Shown piece by piece: positions 1-10,109 of a stretch of 32,916 bases of DNA; within the stretch, counting starts at the first letter, position 1; each line of letters opens with the position of its first letter. The stretch spans positions 1 through 32,916 of the forward strand of contig CAJQOA010000140.1 of NCBI GenBank assembly GCA_905479815.1, in the 5' to 3' direction. This stretch comes from an uncultured Psychroserpens sp. GTDB taxonomy: Bacteria > Bacteroidota > Bacteroidia > Flavobacteriales > Flavobacteriaceae. Below the pieces are notes generated by a model. It worked only from the letters and a program-made list of their open reading frames with translations, had not been told where the DNA came from and made no database searches. The position numbers and the translations under genes were made by a program.

Positions 1-1488
1 GCAACAAGTCTTTCAGATAATAATACGTCAACAAATAACGCAAACAATACAGATTATAGAATTAATATGCTCAAAAAAGGCGATGGTGGCACATTTCAGT
101 TTACAAATGCGCATCATGAAACTGGTAAAGTAAGTACACGATGGTTGTATACTTACAAAAACGGAGTTGAGTATTGGGATTATGCAGCCCTTGCAATTAA
201 TTCGCCTATTCACCCTGGAGTAGGATATACTCAAAAAGGAACAGGAGTTGGTTCTGAACAACAATACCTATTTGAAGGAAAGCCTAATAATGGTACAATT
301 GCAATAAATGTTACAGATACAGGCGGTAGTGGATCTGTTCCAGCAGTATCAAAAACAGATTACTTATTAGGAAATCCTTATGCATCTGCAATAGATTTAC
401 ATAAGTTTATTGATGATAATGCAGGAGTTATTGATGGCACAATCCAACTATGGCAACAATGGAGTGGGACTTCTCATAATCTAGATTTATATGATGGAGG
501 TTATGCGCAAGTCAATAAAACAGGATCAGTTAGAGCATATCAGTTTGTTGGCATTGAAGGTGCGAATAATGGAAATCAAGATGGCACAAAAACACCAACA
601 AAATATTTACCAGTAGGTCAAGGATTCATGACAGAAATTGTTAATAATGGAACCATAGTATTTAAAAATAGCCAACGTGTATTTATCAAAGAGACAGATG
701 CTAACGGTTCATATACTAATGGCTCAGTGTTTTTTAAAACAGATCATACATCTAAAGATAAAAATAGTGCTTCTCAGGATGAAGAAGAAGAAGAGACGTT
801 TATGCAAAAAATTCGATTAGAATTTAATGCTGTAGATGGACCTGCAACAAAGAGAGAATTGCTTTTAGGATTTAGTAATTTTACTACAGACGATTATGAC
901 TATGGTTATGATGCTAAAAATATTGATGAAAATGATGATGATCTTAATCTGGTTTTAGATGATCAAAACATGATGATTCAAGCATATAGCTCAATAACTT
1001 CAGATAAATCTGTACCACTAAATTTTAAAGCTTCTGGAAGTTATAATTATAGAATAGAACTTACTCAATTAGAAAATATAGAAGCAGATCAAGAGATTTA
1101 CTTAAAAGATAATTTAACAGGCTATTATTTTGATTTAAGAACAGATCAGCATTATGAATTTTCTTCGGAAGAAGGAGAATTCGCAAGCCGTTTTGAGGTT
1201 GTATTTCAAGAACAAGAAGAATCACTATCAACAAATGATGCAGATTATGAGTATAACTTAATATATTTTCAAAATGAGACTAATAAATTGTTTGTAAAAG
1301 GCCTTCAAAGCGATGCAAAACAAGTTATGGTTATAAATATGTTAGGTCAAACAGTACAGGGTTTTACTCAAGTACAAGCTCAAACTTTAGATAATGGATT
1401 ACAAATTTCAAATCTCGCAACAGGAACTTACGTTGTGTATTTAAAGACGGATACAAGCGTGAAAACTAAAAAGATTATTATCAATTAG
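1..1488 (+). CDS. T9SS type A sorting domain protein, C-terminal part (5' end outside window)
   Basis: The reading frame is open from base 1, so the ATG at base 67 is internal and this is the last 495 residues of a larger protein. It ends in a T9SS C-terminal domain ([29 protein letters not shown], terminal KTKKIIIN), which directs secretion across the outer membrane and surface attachment or release. Upstream lies a module common in flavobacterial exoproteins ([47 protein letters not shown]). A flexible acidic linker encoded by a GAA run (bases 778-795) separates the two parts. No catalytic motif is visible. The same architecture recurs in the next gene, so this is one member of a tandem paralog pair. 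Export route is well supported; biological role is unknown, possibly adhesion. Confidence 0.9.
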   Translation, partial: ATSLSDNNTSTNNANNTDYRINMLKKGDGGTFQFTNAHHETGKVSTRWLYTYKNGVEYWDYAALAINSPIHPGVGYTQKGTGVGSEQQYLFEGKPNNGTIAINVTDTGGSGSVPAVSKTDYLLGNPYASAIDLHKFIDDNAGVIDGTIQLWQQWSGTSHNLDLYDGGYAQVNKTGSVRAYQFVGIEGANNGNQDGTKTPTKYLPVGQGFMTEIVNNGTIVFKNSQRVFIKETDANGSYTNGSVFFKTDHTSKDKNSASQDEEEEETFMQKIRLEFNAVDGPATKRELLLGFSNFTTDDYDYGYDAKNIDENDDDLNLVLDDQNMMIQAYSSITSDKSVPLNFKASGSYNYRIELTQLENIEADQEIYLKDNLTGYYFDLRTDQHYEFSSEEGEFASRFEVVFQEQEESLSTNDADYEYNLIYFQNETNKLFVKGLQSDAKQVMVINMLGQTVQGFTQVQAQTLDNGLQISNLATGTYVVYLKTDTSVKTKKIIIN

Positions 1489-1508
1489 ATTTAATTCAAA
1501 AAAAGATA

Positions 1509-1549
1509 AAAAGGCTGTTCTATAATTTATAGAACAGCCTTTTGTTTTT
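1509..1549 (+). terminator. Rho-independent terminator after the first T9SS protein
   Basis: A 16-bp near-perfect stem (1509-1524 with 1528-1543, core AAGGCTGTTCTATA) has a 3-nt loop and is followed by a T-rich tract. It sits 21 bases past the stop codon. The AAGGCTGT/ACAGCCTT core recurs in the terminator of the downstream paralog. Confidence 0.88.
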
Positions 1550-1886
1550 AAGACAAAACGTGATTTTGAAGAGGTTATCACTCTTAAATTTTTAACGATT
1601 AATTTAAAGTAGCTTATGCTTTGAGTTGAGTTGTGCGAAAAAACATAAAATAGGAATGTTATTAATCGTTGATTTCAGTATTTCATTTTTTTAAAATCAC
1701 CATTTAACTGATTTCTTAATCACTTTATCTAATTTGATATTAGTAGGTATAGTAGTCTATCTAACTAATGAGTAAATTTGTATTAAATAGTTGTCACACT
1801 AATAGTTAGTTTGATATATTATTTAATGGATGCCCCTCTAAAATCTATTGATTAAGCTTATCCAAATTTTAATTAATCCTTTTGTT
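1550..1886. other. Intergenic region between the two paralogs, with possible promoter
   Basis: This AT-rich gap has no convincing gene. The best regulatory candidate is TAAATTTG at 1773-1780, which fits the Bacteroidota -7 consensus TAnnTTTG, but no TTG at the usual -33 distance is visible. If real, the transcript leader would be about 100 bases. Nothing else is recognisable. Confidence 0.35.
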
Positions 1887-4800
1887 ATGAAGATTAACCT
1901 ACGTTTTTTATTACTACTTATCTCATTTTTTTGTATTCAATATTCTGTGTCTGCTCAAGATACAGATGGAGATACTATTGTTGATAGCATGGATCAAGAT
2001 GCTGATAACGATGGTATTCTTGATAATGACGAAAAAGGGAGTTCTACAGTAACTACCAATGAATGTGGTAGCGAGGAAGATTTTAATTTTAGTAATTCGC
2101 CTACAGAAATTTCGGGAGACGGGAACATAAGTACATTGTTAGATGGTGAAGTGTTTAGATTTACAAATGTTGGCCCTGGAATAGATGGTATTTTAACAAT
2201 AAATGCTCGTGTTAATGCAACTTGTGATTTATTGGACGATAATAATTCAGGACAGGTTAATTTTTTAAAGCCAGGTGTAAGGTCAGGAAGTTTAACTACA
2301 GGTCAAGAAGGCTATATAGAATACAACCTTCAATTCGTTGCAGCAGGAACTACAACATCGGTTGTTGTGCCTGAATTTTTTATGAACCTTAATGATATTG
2401 ACGGAGACAACCAAAAGGGCGAACGTATTAAAATACCTACACCTTACAGTTATGTCATAGATAATCCTACAGATGTGACGATCACTCAAGAGGGTAATTT
2501 TTTGATTGCAACTTCTGGGTTTACCAATTACCAAGGAACATCAAATGCGTTTTCTACAATTAATGTAAAAGCACGTTACTTTAATACCTCAAGTCTAACA
2601 TTTCAAATGGGAATTCTTGCTAGAACAAATATTAGTAATGTGGTAAGATATTTTAGTTTAGAATTTTCTTGTGTAAATAATTTTACAGATCCTCAAATTA
2701 CTTTTAGTGATGCAGATAATGATGGTATTCCAAATTACAAGGACATTGATAGTGACAATGATGGTATCCCAGACAATGTAGAAGCACAGTCAACTACTGG
2801 TTACATTCAACCTTCTGGAAGTTTTTCAACGACAGGTGTAGATCTTAATTATACTGCAGGTATAACTCCTCAAGATACAGATGGCGATGGTATTCCAGAT
2901 TACATTGATCCAGATTCTGATAATGATGGAACACCAGATATTTCAGAAAACGGAATGGGAAACACCCTTTCAGGAACAGATACTGATGCTGATGGTTTAG
3001 ATGATAATTTTGAAACTAACGGTATTAATGACGCAACACACGATGTAAATGAAGATATTACTAATCCAGCAACTTTACCAGATGCAGATAGTGATTTGTT
3101 AATTGGAGGTGATGTGGATTATCGTGATTTGTTTGATGCAAATCCACCAACAACAGCACAATTAGAGTTTGATGGTTTAGATGATTATTTAACCGTTGAT
3201 GGCTTTCTCGATGATTTAGATCAAGTGACTATTATGGCTTGGATAAAAATAGATAATTCAGCTACAGGAACTATGACCATAGCTGGAGAAGACGTAAGCT
3301 GTAGATTATTTGTTGAGAATGGAAATACTATTGGGTTCTTAACAAAAACAGTAGGAAATACATCACGTTCAATTATAAGCTCTCCAATAAATACTGAAGA
3401 ATGGCATCATGTAACTGGAGTATTTACTTCAACAACAGGTCGTAATGAATTATACATTGATGGTGAACTTGTAGGTTTCAATCCAGGAACTGCAGCTACA
3501 GCAGGAGCAAATATTGAAGTAACTACTGCTAGCAATGGTGCGTTTGAAATTGGGAGACGTTCAAGTAACATAAATAATAAGGAGTATTTTAATGGTGAGT
3601 TAGATGAGGTAAGAGTTTTTAACAAAGCTTTATCTGCAAACCAAATACAACAGATGGTCTTTCAGGAGATTACTAATAACTCTGGAAACGTCAGAGGAAC
3701 AATAATTGATAAAGATATTATAGAGTTTTCAAATTCTAATAACGTTTTATGGGCAAATCTTTTGGCATATTACCCTATGTCAGAAGTAAGAGGAAACGAT
3801 CTAAACGATTACTCACAATATTCAAGAACACTTAAGGTTACTAACATTAACTCAATTCAATCGCAAACTGCTCCAATGCCTTTTCAAACAAGTGCTGATG
3901 GAGACTGGAGTATTGAAAATACATGGTTACATGGTAATGTTTGGGATATTGAAAGTGAAGTGACTAATAAAGACTGGAGTATTGTTCAAATTAAAAATGA
4001 AGTAACATCTACAAATTCGCATACGAACTTAGGTTTGTTTATTGATCTAAATGAGAAATTGACTATTAGTGGAGATTATAAAATAGATAATTCTTGGTAT
4101 TTAGAACTTAATGGAACATTAGATCTTAGTAGCGACTCACAATTAATACAAGGAGAAAATAGTGATTTAGTAACCTCTTCTCAAGGAAAAATATTACGAC
4201 GACAAGAAGGAAATTCAAGTGTCTATTGGTATAATTATTGGGCGTCTCCAGTTGGAGTCACAAGTGCAACTACATTGGCTGATAATAACACTAACTTTAA
4301 TAATGCAAATAATACCAGTTACCAAATAAGCATGCTTAAACAAGGAAATGGAGCAAACGTTCAGTTTACTAATGCACATGATGAAGTTGGTAAAGTAAGC
4401 TCAAGATGGATGTATGTGTACCAAAATGGTGTTACCTATCTTGATTATGCTGCAATAGACGAAAACACGACTCTTCAGCCAGGTGTTGGTTACACTCAAA
4501 AAGGAACTGGAAATTCAGGCAGTGAGCAACAATATATATTTGAAGGAAAACCAAATAATGGTACTATTCTCGTTAATGGTATTGATACAGGTGGAAACGG
4601 ATCTGTGCCTGCAGTCTCTAAAACAGATTACTTATTAGGTAATCCATATCCTTCTGCAATTGATCTTCACAGGTTTATTCTTGATAATTCAACAGTTATT
4701 GATGGTTCAATTCAACTTTGGCAACAATGGAGTGGGACATCACATTTTTTAGATGATTACAATGGTGGTTATGCTACAGTAAACCTTAGTGGTTCAGTTA

Positions 4801-5738
4801 GAGCATCTCAATTTATTGGATTAGAAGGAGGAAACAGTGGTACTGAGGATGGTACAAAATTACCTACAAGATATCTTCCAGTTGGTCAAGGTTTCAATAC
4901 TGAAATCGTTGCTAGCGGAAACGTCATCTTTAACAACAGTCAACGTGTCTTCATAAAAGAAGCAGATGCCGATAATATGGATTCAGATTTAGGATCAGCA
5001 TTTCTTAGAACTGGTAATGATTCAGAAAATGATGCGGATTCCGAAGAAAACAGCATGCAAAAAATACGCTTAGAGTTTAATTCGGTAGATGGACCAGAAG
5101 CAAGACGCGAGTTATTATTAGCCTTTAGTAATTTCACTACAGACGATTATGATTATGGTTACGAAGCAGAAAACTCTGGTGCAGGGAGTGATGATATGAG
5201 TCTTATTTTAGAAGATAAATTAATGCTTATTCAAGCTTATAGTAATATTACAGATGATAAGGTAGTTCCATTATCTATTAAAACATCTGGAACTCATAAT
5301 TACGAAATAAAAATAACAGATCTTGTGAATTTTGATGACGATCAAGGCGTGTATTTGAAAGATAATTTTACTGGCGAAACTTTTGACTTGAAAAATGATC
5401 AAGGGTATGAGTTTTCTTCTGAAATGGGAACATTCAATAATAGATTTGAAATTGTTTTTAATCCAGGAGAAGCATTGTCTACTCAAGAAAACGATTACGA
5501 GTATAATCTTATTTATTTTAATAGTGACACTAATAAGTTGTTTGTAAAAGGTCTTCAAACCGATGTAAAACAAGTTATGGTTATTAATATGCTAGGTCAA
5601 ACCATTCAAGAGTTTAATCAAGTAGAAGCTCAAACTTTAAATAACGGACTTGAAGTTTCGAATCTAACAACAGGAGCTTATGTTGTATACTTAAAGACCG
5701 ATGCAACAGTTAAAACCAAAAAGATTATTATTAATTAA
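1887..5738 (+). CDS. Large T9SS-exported surface protein with calcium-type repeats and LamG-like domain
   Basis: The protein has 1283 residues from the ATG at 1887, chosen because it begins a clean signal peptide ([20 protein letters not shown], cleavage near SAQ); the frame also opens at a TTG at 1848 that would put a poor extension in front. Order: signal peptide; thrombospondin type 3-like Asp-rich repeats (near residues 25-50 and 270-380, e.g. [19 protein letters not shown]), which normally bind calcium; a LamG/concanavalin-like domain (about 424-591, [10 protein letters not shown] to [13 protein letters not shown]); a beta-rich region; the NPYPSAIDL / [10 protein letters not shown] module shared with the upstream paralog; and a T9SS type A sorting domain ending KTKKIIIN. 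It is likely a surface adhesin or glycan-binding protein. No enzyme active site is seen. Confidence 0.88.
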   Translation: MKINLRFLLLLISFFCIQYSVSAQDTDGDTIVDSMDQDADNDGILDNDEKGSSTVTTNECGSEEDFNFSNSPTEISGDGNISTLLDGEVFRFTNVGPGIDGILTINARVNATCDLLDDNNSGQVNFLKPGVRSGSLTTGQEGYIEYNLQFVAAGTTTSVVVPEFFMNLNDIDGDNQKGERIKIPTPYSYVIDNPTDVTITQEGNFLIATSGFTNYQGTSNAFSTINVKARYFNTSSLTFQMGILARTNISNVVRYFSLEFSCVNNFTDPQITFSDADNDGIPNYKDIDSDNDGIPDNVEAQSTTGYIQPSGSFSTTGVDLNYTAGITPQDTDGDGIPDYIDPDSDNDGTPDISENGMGNTLSGTDTDADGLDDNFETNGINDATHDVNEDITNPATLPDADSDLLIGGDVDYRDLFDANPPTTAQLEFDGLDDYLTVDGFLDDLDQVTIMAWIKIDNSATGTMTIAGEDVSCRLFVENGNTIGFLTKTVGNTSRSIISSPINTEEWHHVTGVFTSTTGRNELYIDGELVGFNPGTAATAGANIEVTTASNGAFEIGRRSSNINNKEYFNGELDEVRVFNKALSANQIQQMVFQEITNNSGNVRGTIIDKDIIEFSNSNNVLWANLLAYYPMSEVRGNDLNDYSQYSRTLKVTNINSIQSQTAPMPFQTSADGDWSIENTWLHGNVWDIESEVTNKDWSIVQIKNEVTSTNSHTNLGLFIDLNEKLTISGDYKIDNSWYLELNGTLDLSSDSQLIQGENSDLVTSSQGKILRRQEGNSSVYWYNYWASPVGVTSATTLADNNTNFNNANNTSYQISMLKQGNGANVQFTNAHDEVGKVSSRWMYVYQNGVTYLDYAAIDENTTLQPGVGYTQKGTGNSGSEQQYIFEGKPNNGTILVNGIDTGGNGSVPAVSKTDYLLGNPYPSAIDLHRFILDNSTVIDGSIQLWQQWSGTSHFLDDYNGGYATVNLSGSVRASQFIGLEGGNSGTEDGTKLPTRYLPVGQGFNTEIVASGNVIFNNSQRVFIKEADADNMDSDLGSAFLRTGNDSENDADSEENSMQKIRLEFNSVDGPEARRELLLAFSNFTTDDYDYGYEAENSGAGSDDMSLILEDKLMLIQAYSNITDDKVVPLSIKTSGTHNYEIKITDLVNFDDDQGVYLKDNFTGETFDLKNDQGYEFSSEMGTFNNRFEIVFNPGEALSTQENDYEYNLIYFNSDTNKLFVKGLQTDVKQVMVINMLGQTIQEFNQVEAQTLNNGLEVSNLTTGAYVVYLKTDATVKTKKIIIN

Positions 5739-5763
5739 TTTTTTTGTAAAATAAGTTAGTAAG

Positions 5764-5798
5764 AAGGCTGTCTCATTATTATGAGAACAGCCTTTTTT
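5764..5798 (+). terminator. Rho-independent terminator after the second T9SS protein
   Basis: A 13-bp stem (5764-5776 with 5781-5794, one bulged A) has a TATT loop and is followed by six T. The outer stem AAGGCTGT/ACAGCCTT matches that of the terminator at 1509-1543, suggesting the terminator was duplicated with the gene. Confidence 0.87.
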
Positions 5799-5812
5799 AA
5801 TACTAAATTTTT

Positions 5813-5820
5813 TAGCTTTG
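5813..5820 (+). promoter_or_regulatory. Possible -7 promoter element TAGCTTTG
   Basis: This is an exact match to TAnnTTTG, but it ends only 4 bases before the ATG of the next gene. A transcript starting from it would be leaderless or would begin inside the start codon. No -33 TTG is visible, because the terminator occupies that place. Confidence 0.3.
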
Positions 5821-5824
5821 TTTT

Positions 5825-6415
5825 ATGAAAAAGTTGATAACTATAATCATCCTCACTTTTATAACTAAAAGTTATTCTCAAACTCAAGACGCTACAATTC
5901 ATTTTAATGATGGAACTTCAGTTTTTGGTTATGGAGAAATAAAAGATGATTGGAAAATTAAATTTAGAACTTCTCAAGATATTGATGCAGACATTTGGAC
6001 AGACAAAATGGTTTATGGGATTACATTTCATGGCTTTGAAGAAGATGTTGAGTATAGATACATGTACAAAAAGGAAGATCAAAGATATCCTTTGCTTTTA
6101 GAGGTGTTGACAGAGGGAGAAGTTACACTATACGCAGATACTTTTAGTTCTAAAATATTTATACCATTTGTTTCTGGTAATGTTTTCTCATTGTCTACAA
6201 TACAAATTCCAACCACAACTAAACTGTATGTGAATAGACGGTCAGATTTTATTATATCTAGCCTTAATGGCGGTTTTAAAAGAAAAATAAGAGCCTATTT
6301 TGCAGATTGCCCTATGTTACTAGAAAAAGTTAATAATAACGAGTTTGGACGACCACAAATAATAGAATTAGTTAATTACTATAATGACTTTTGTACAGAT
6401 TGGAATGAGGATTAA
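5825..6415 (+). CDS. Secreted protein of unknown function
   Basis: The 196-residue protein starts with a signal peptide (MKKLITIIILTFITKSYSQT, probable cleavage near residue 19), giving a periplasmic or outer-membrane-facing product of mixed beta character. The C-terminus has the pattern FADCPMLLEKV ... LVNYYNDFC, a Cys-Pro plus late Tyr/Asn/Cys signature that I associate with short uncharacterised Bacteroidota exported proteins; the two cysteines could form a disulfide. There is no lipobox, no sorting domain and no catalytic motif. It stands alone between a terminator and the ileS leader, so context does not suggest a role. Confidence 0.75.
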   Translation: MKKLITIIILTFITKSYSQTQDATIHFNDGTSVFGYGEIKDDWKIKFRTSQDIDADIWTDKMVYGITFHGFEEDVEYRYMYKKEDQRYPLLLEVLTEGEVTLYADTFSSKIFIPFVSGNVFSLSTIQIPTTTKLYVNRRSDFIISSLNGGFKRKIRAYFADCPMLLEKVNNNEFGRPQIIELVNYYNDFCTDWNED

Positions 6416-6481
6416 AACTCAATGTGACTTTTTAAACTTTTTAGTGTCTTATTTATTGAACGCTAATCCCTCATAAATTCA

Positions 6482-6550
6482 ATGAAAAACACGAAAAGAA
6501 TCTTATCATTAATTGCACTATTAATTATATTTAAGATCGTATTTTTTTAA
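6482..6550 (+). CDS. Possible 22-residue single-span membrane peptide
   Basis: The short frame begins with ATG and encodes a basic N-terminus (MKNTKR) followed by one hydrophobic stretch (ILSLIALLIIFKIVFF), then TAA with an in-frame TAG directly after. It could be a small membrane protein, or the leftover signal-peptide end of a decayed exported protein. It lies in the 283-base gap between the secreted protein and ileS. There is no homology evidence; the call rests only on composition and start/stop placement. Confidence 0.25.
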   Translation: MKNTKRILSLIALLIIFKIVFF

Positions 6551-6698
6551 TAGGTTTTTATAGAATACATCAGTATTAAATAAGGTATTAGAATAAACCT
6601 AACCTCACTAGGATTACTGCATTCTCTTTTTTGCCCTAACACACTTATAATTTTACCAAAATTCCTTAATTTCGCGACTCGACTAGAATATAGATAAC

Positions 6699-9600
6699 AT
6701 GAGCGCTAAATTTCCTGAATATAAAGGACTTGACTTACCAAAAGTAGCAGAAGAAATTCTAAACTATTGGGAGGAAAACAACATCTTTGAAAAAAGTATT
6801 TCCACTAGAGAAGGCAATGAGCCATTTGTGTTTTTTGAAGGACCACCTTCTGCAAATGGATTACCTGGAGTACACCACGTTTTAGCACGTGCTATTAAAG
6901 ATATTTTTCCAAGATATAAAACCATGAAAGGATTCCAAGTAAAGCGAAAAGCTGGATGGGATACACACGGTTTGCCTATAGAACTTGGTGTCGAAAAAGA
7001 ATTAGGAATCACTAAAGAAGACATTGGTAAAACAATCTCTGTAGAAGATTATAATGCCGCTTGTCGTAAAGCAGTCATGCGTTACACAGATGTTTGGAAT
7101 GACCTCACACAAAAAATGGGGTATTGGGTAAATATGGATGATCCATATGTGACCTATGATCCAAAATATATGGAAACTGTATGGTGGCTACTTAAAGAAA
7201 TCTACACTAAAAAATTAATGTATAAAGGCTATACAATACAGCCTTATTCTCCAAAAGCGGGTACAGGATTAAGTTCTCACGAAGTTAATCAGCCAGGAGC
7301 ATATCAGGATGTAACAGATACAACTGTTGTTGCTCAGTTTAAAGCTATAGAAAACACATTGCCAGATTTTTTACAAAACGAAGGTGATATTTATTTCTTA
7401 GCTTGGACAACGACGCCTTGGACATTACCAAGTAATACAGCATTAACGGTTGGGCCAAAAATTGATTACGTTTTAGTAGAGACTTATAATCAATACACGT
7501 TCAAACCCATGAATGTGATTTTAGCAAAGCCTTTAGTTGGAAAACAATTTGGCGGTAAATTGTTTAATCAAGTAGAGACTAAACCAGAATTAATAGAGTA
7601 CACATCTGGTGACAAACAAATTCCGTATTATGTTGTAAAAGAGTTTAAAGGAAAAGATCTTGTTGGTATTAAGTATGAACAATTATTACAATATGCGTTG
7701 CCTAATGATAATCCGCAAGATGCTTTTAGAGTCATTTCTGGAGATTTCGTGACGACAGAAGATGGTACAGGTATCGTTCATACAGCACCAACATTTGGAG
7801 CAGATGATGCATTAGTAGCAAAACAAGCGACACCAGAAATACCGCCATTATTAGTAATGGATGATAATGATAACTTAGTGCCACTTGTAGACTTGCAAGG
7901 TCGTTTTAGACCAGAGATGAAAGAGTTTGGTGGTAAGTATGTAAAGAACGAATATTATAATGATGGTGAAGCACCAGAACGTTCAATAGACGTTGAGTTA
8001 GCCATTAAATTAAAAGAAGAAAATAAAGCCTTTAAGGTTGAAAAATATAAGCACAGCTATCCACATTGTTGGCGTACAGATAAACCAATTTTATACTATC
8101 CGTTAGATTCTTGGTTTATTAAAGTGACAGATGTTAAAGGTAGAATGCAACAGCTTAACAATACGGTCAATTGGAAACCAGAATCAACTGGGACTGGTCG
8201 TTTTGGAAATTGGTTAGCAAACGCAAACGATTGGAATTTATCAAGATCTCGTTATTGGGGAATCCCATTACCAATCTGGAGAACCGAAGATGGTACTGAA
8301 GAAATCTGTATTGGCTCTGTAGGCGAATTAAAATCTGAAATGGCTAAAGCTGTTTCTGCAGGAGTACTTGCAAAAGATATCTTTGACGATTTTGAAGTTG
8401 GTAACTTTTCCGAAGAAAACTATGCAAAAATAGATTTACATAAAAACATCGTTGATGAGATTGTACTAGTGTCACCAAGCGGGCAACCAATGCAACGTGA
8501 GAGCGATTTGATTGATGTCTGGTTTGATTCTGGTTCTATGCCCTATGCACAATGGCATTACCCGTTTGAAAACAAAGAATTAATTGACGATAATAAATCA
8601 TTTCCTGCAGATTTTATTGCAGAAGGTGTTGATCAAACTCGTGGATGGTTCTATACACTTCATGCCATTGCAACAATGGTGTTTGATTCTGTAGCCTACA
8701 AAAACGTGGTGTCTAATGGATTAGTACTAGATAAAAACGGACAAAAAATGTCCAAACGCCTTGGTAATGCAACAGATCCATTTACAACTTTAGATGCATA
8801 TGGAGCAGATGCAACACGTTGGTATATGATTATGAATGCCAACCCTTGGGATAATTTAAAATTTGATCTCGAAGGTATTGAAGAGGTGAAACGTAAGTTC
8901 TTCGGAACATTATATAACACCTATTCATTCTTTACGTTGTATACTAATTTAGATAAATTCACTTATAGTGAAGCTGAAATACCTTTAGAAGAGCGACCAG
9001 AAATTGACCGTTGGGTATTATCTGAACTGCATACATTGATTCAAAAAGTAGATGATTATTATGCAGAATACGAACCAACTAAAGCTGCGCGAGCAATATC
9101 AGAGTTTACTCAGGATTATTTGAGTAATTGGTACGTGCGTTTAAGCAGAAGACGTTTTTGGAAAGGCGATTACGAGACCGATAAAATTTCGGCATATCAA
9201 ACTTTATACACTTGTATGGAAACGATTGCTAAGTTAGGAGCACCAATTGCACCTTTCTTTATGGATCGTTTGTATTTGGATTTAAACTCTGTATCAAATA
9301 AAGAAGCGTTTGAAAGTGTGCATTTATCAGATTTTCCTAAATCTGATGCATCATATATTGATAAGAGCTTAGAACGTAAAATGGAGAGTGCTCAAACAAT
9401 TTCTTCATTAGTATTATCGTTAAGAGCTAAGGAGAAAATTAAAGTACGTCAACCATTGCAAAAAATCATGATTCCTATTGACTCAAAAGAGCAAAAGGAT
9501 GAGATTATGGCAGTTGCTGAGTTGATTAAGTCTGAAGTTAATGTAAAATCGGTTGAGGTTTTAGAAGATGCGAGTGATATATTAGTGAAGCAAATTAAGC

Positions 9601-10106
9601 CTAATTTTAAAGTTCTAGGACCACGTTTTGGACAAGATATGAAAGCTATTGCGCAACTAATCAATGGTTTTGGAGCAGAGGACATCAAAAAAATCGAACA
9701 AAACGGTAGTTTAGACGTTGAAGTTAATGGAAAAAGTATTATTTTAGAACAGTCGGATGTAGAGATTACATCAAAAGATATTGAAGGTTGGCTCGTCGCA
9801 AGTTCTGGAGCATTAACAGTAGCGTTAGATGTGACTTTAACTGACGAATTGAAGAAAGAAGGTATTGCAAGAGAACTCGTAAATAGAATTCAAAACTTGC
9901 GAAAAGATTCTGGATTTGAATTGACTGATAGAATTAGTGTTCAATTTCAAAAAGATACGCATATTAAAAATGCGATAGAGACAAATTTAGAGTATATAAA
10001 GACAGAAACTCTAACTAATGAATTAGAGATTGTAGATAACTTAAATAGTGGTATAGAAATTGTGTTTGATGATGTAAATACCAAACTATTTATTAAAAAA
10101 TCATAA
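6699..10106 (+). CDS. ileS: Isoleucyl-tRNA synthetase, eukaryote-like (type 2) with GxHH signature
   Basis: The 1135-residue cytosolic class Ia synthetase charges tRNA-Ile. Length fits the long type 2 (eukaryote-like) IleRS rather than the E. coli form of about 940 residues. Seen: PPSANGLPGVHHVLAR at the nucleotide-binding signature (residues 49-64), KMSKR at 683-687, an editing-domain insertion with TWTTTPWTLPSNTAL-like residues (AWTTTPWTLPSNTA), and a C-terminal anticodon-binding region. The usual HxGH is changed to GVHH (residues 57-60), i.e. first His and Gly exchanged. Type 2 enzymes are known to be less sensitive to mupirocin, and published work on IleRS2 linked the GxHH form to very strong resistance. 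A DksA-like gene starts 3 bases after its stop, so they are probably co-transcribed. A near-consensus -7 box (TAATTTCG, 6667-6674) precedes the ATG. Confidence 0.97.
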   Translation: MSAKFPEYKGLDLPKVAEEILNYWEENNIFEKSISTREGNEPFVFFEGPPSANGLPGVHHVLARAIKDIFPRYKTMKGFQVKRKAGWDTHGLPIELGVEKELGITKEDIGKTISVEDYNAACRKAVMRYTDVWNDLTQKMGYWVNMDDPYVTYDPKYMETVWWLLKEIYTKKLMYKGYTIQPYSPKAGTGLSSHEVNQPGAYQDVTDTTVVAQFKAIENTLPDFLQNEGDIYFLAWTTTPWTLPSNTALTVGPKIDYVLVETYNQYTFKPMNVILAKPLVGKQFGGKLFNQVETKPELIEYTSGDKQIPYYVVKEFKGKDLVGIKYEQLLQYALPNDNPQDAFRVISGDFVTTEDGTGIVHTAPTFGADDALVAKQATPEIPPLLVMDDNDNLVPLVDLQGRFRPEMKEFGGKYVKNEYYNDGEAPERSIDVELAIKLKEENKAFKVEKYKHSYPHCWRTDKPILYYPLDSWFIKVTDVKGRMQQLNNTVNWKPESTGTGRFGNWLANANDWNLSRSRYWGIPLPIWRTEDGTEEICIGSVGELKSEMAKAVSAGVLAKDIFDDFEVGNFSEENYAKIDLHKNIVDEIVLVSPSGQPMQRESDLIDVWFDSGSMPYAQWHYPFENKELIDDNKSFPADFIAEGVDQTRGWFYTLHAIATMVFDSVAYKNVVSNGLVLDKNGQKMSKRLGNATDPFTTLDAYGADATRWYMIMNANPWDNLKFDLEGIEEVKRKFFGTLYNTYSFFTLYTNLDKFTYSEAEIPLEERPEIDRWVLSELHTLIQKVDDYYAEYEPTKAARAISEFTQDYLSNWYVRLSRRRFWKGDYETDKISAYQTLYTCMETIAKLGAPIAPFFMDRLYLDLNSVSNKEAFESVHLSDFPKSDASYIDKSLERKMESAQTISSLVLSLRAKEKIKVRQPLQKIMIPIDSKEQKDEIMAVAELIKSEVNVKSVEVLEDASDILVKQIKPNFKVLGPRFGQDMKAIAQLINGFGAEDIKKIEQNGSLDVEVNGKSIILEQSDVEITSKDIEGWLVASSGALTVALDVTLTDELKKEGIARELVNRIQNLRKDSGFELTDRISVQFQKDTHIKNAIETNLEYIKTETLTNELEIVDNLNSGIEIVFDDVNTKLFIKKS

Positions 10107-10109
10107 AAT

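Noticed and set aside
1797-1807. CACTAATAGTT shared with the inverted repeat at 13179
   Set aside because: An 11-base match between two AT-rich gaps is expected by chance in a window of this size, and the second arm of the repeat is absent here.
1848-1886. TTG start giving a longer N-terminus for the second T9SS protein
   Set aside because: The ATG at 1887 begins a clean signal peptide; the extra 13 residues would spoil it.
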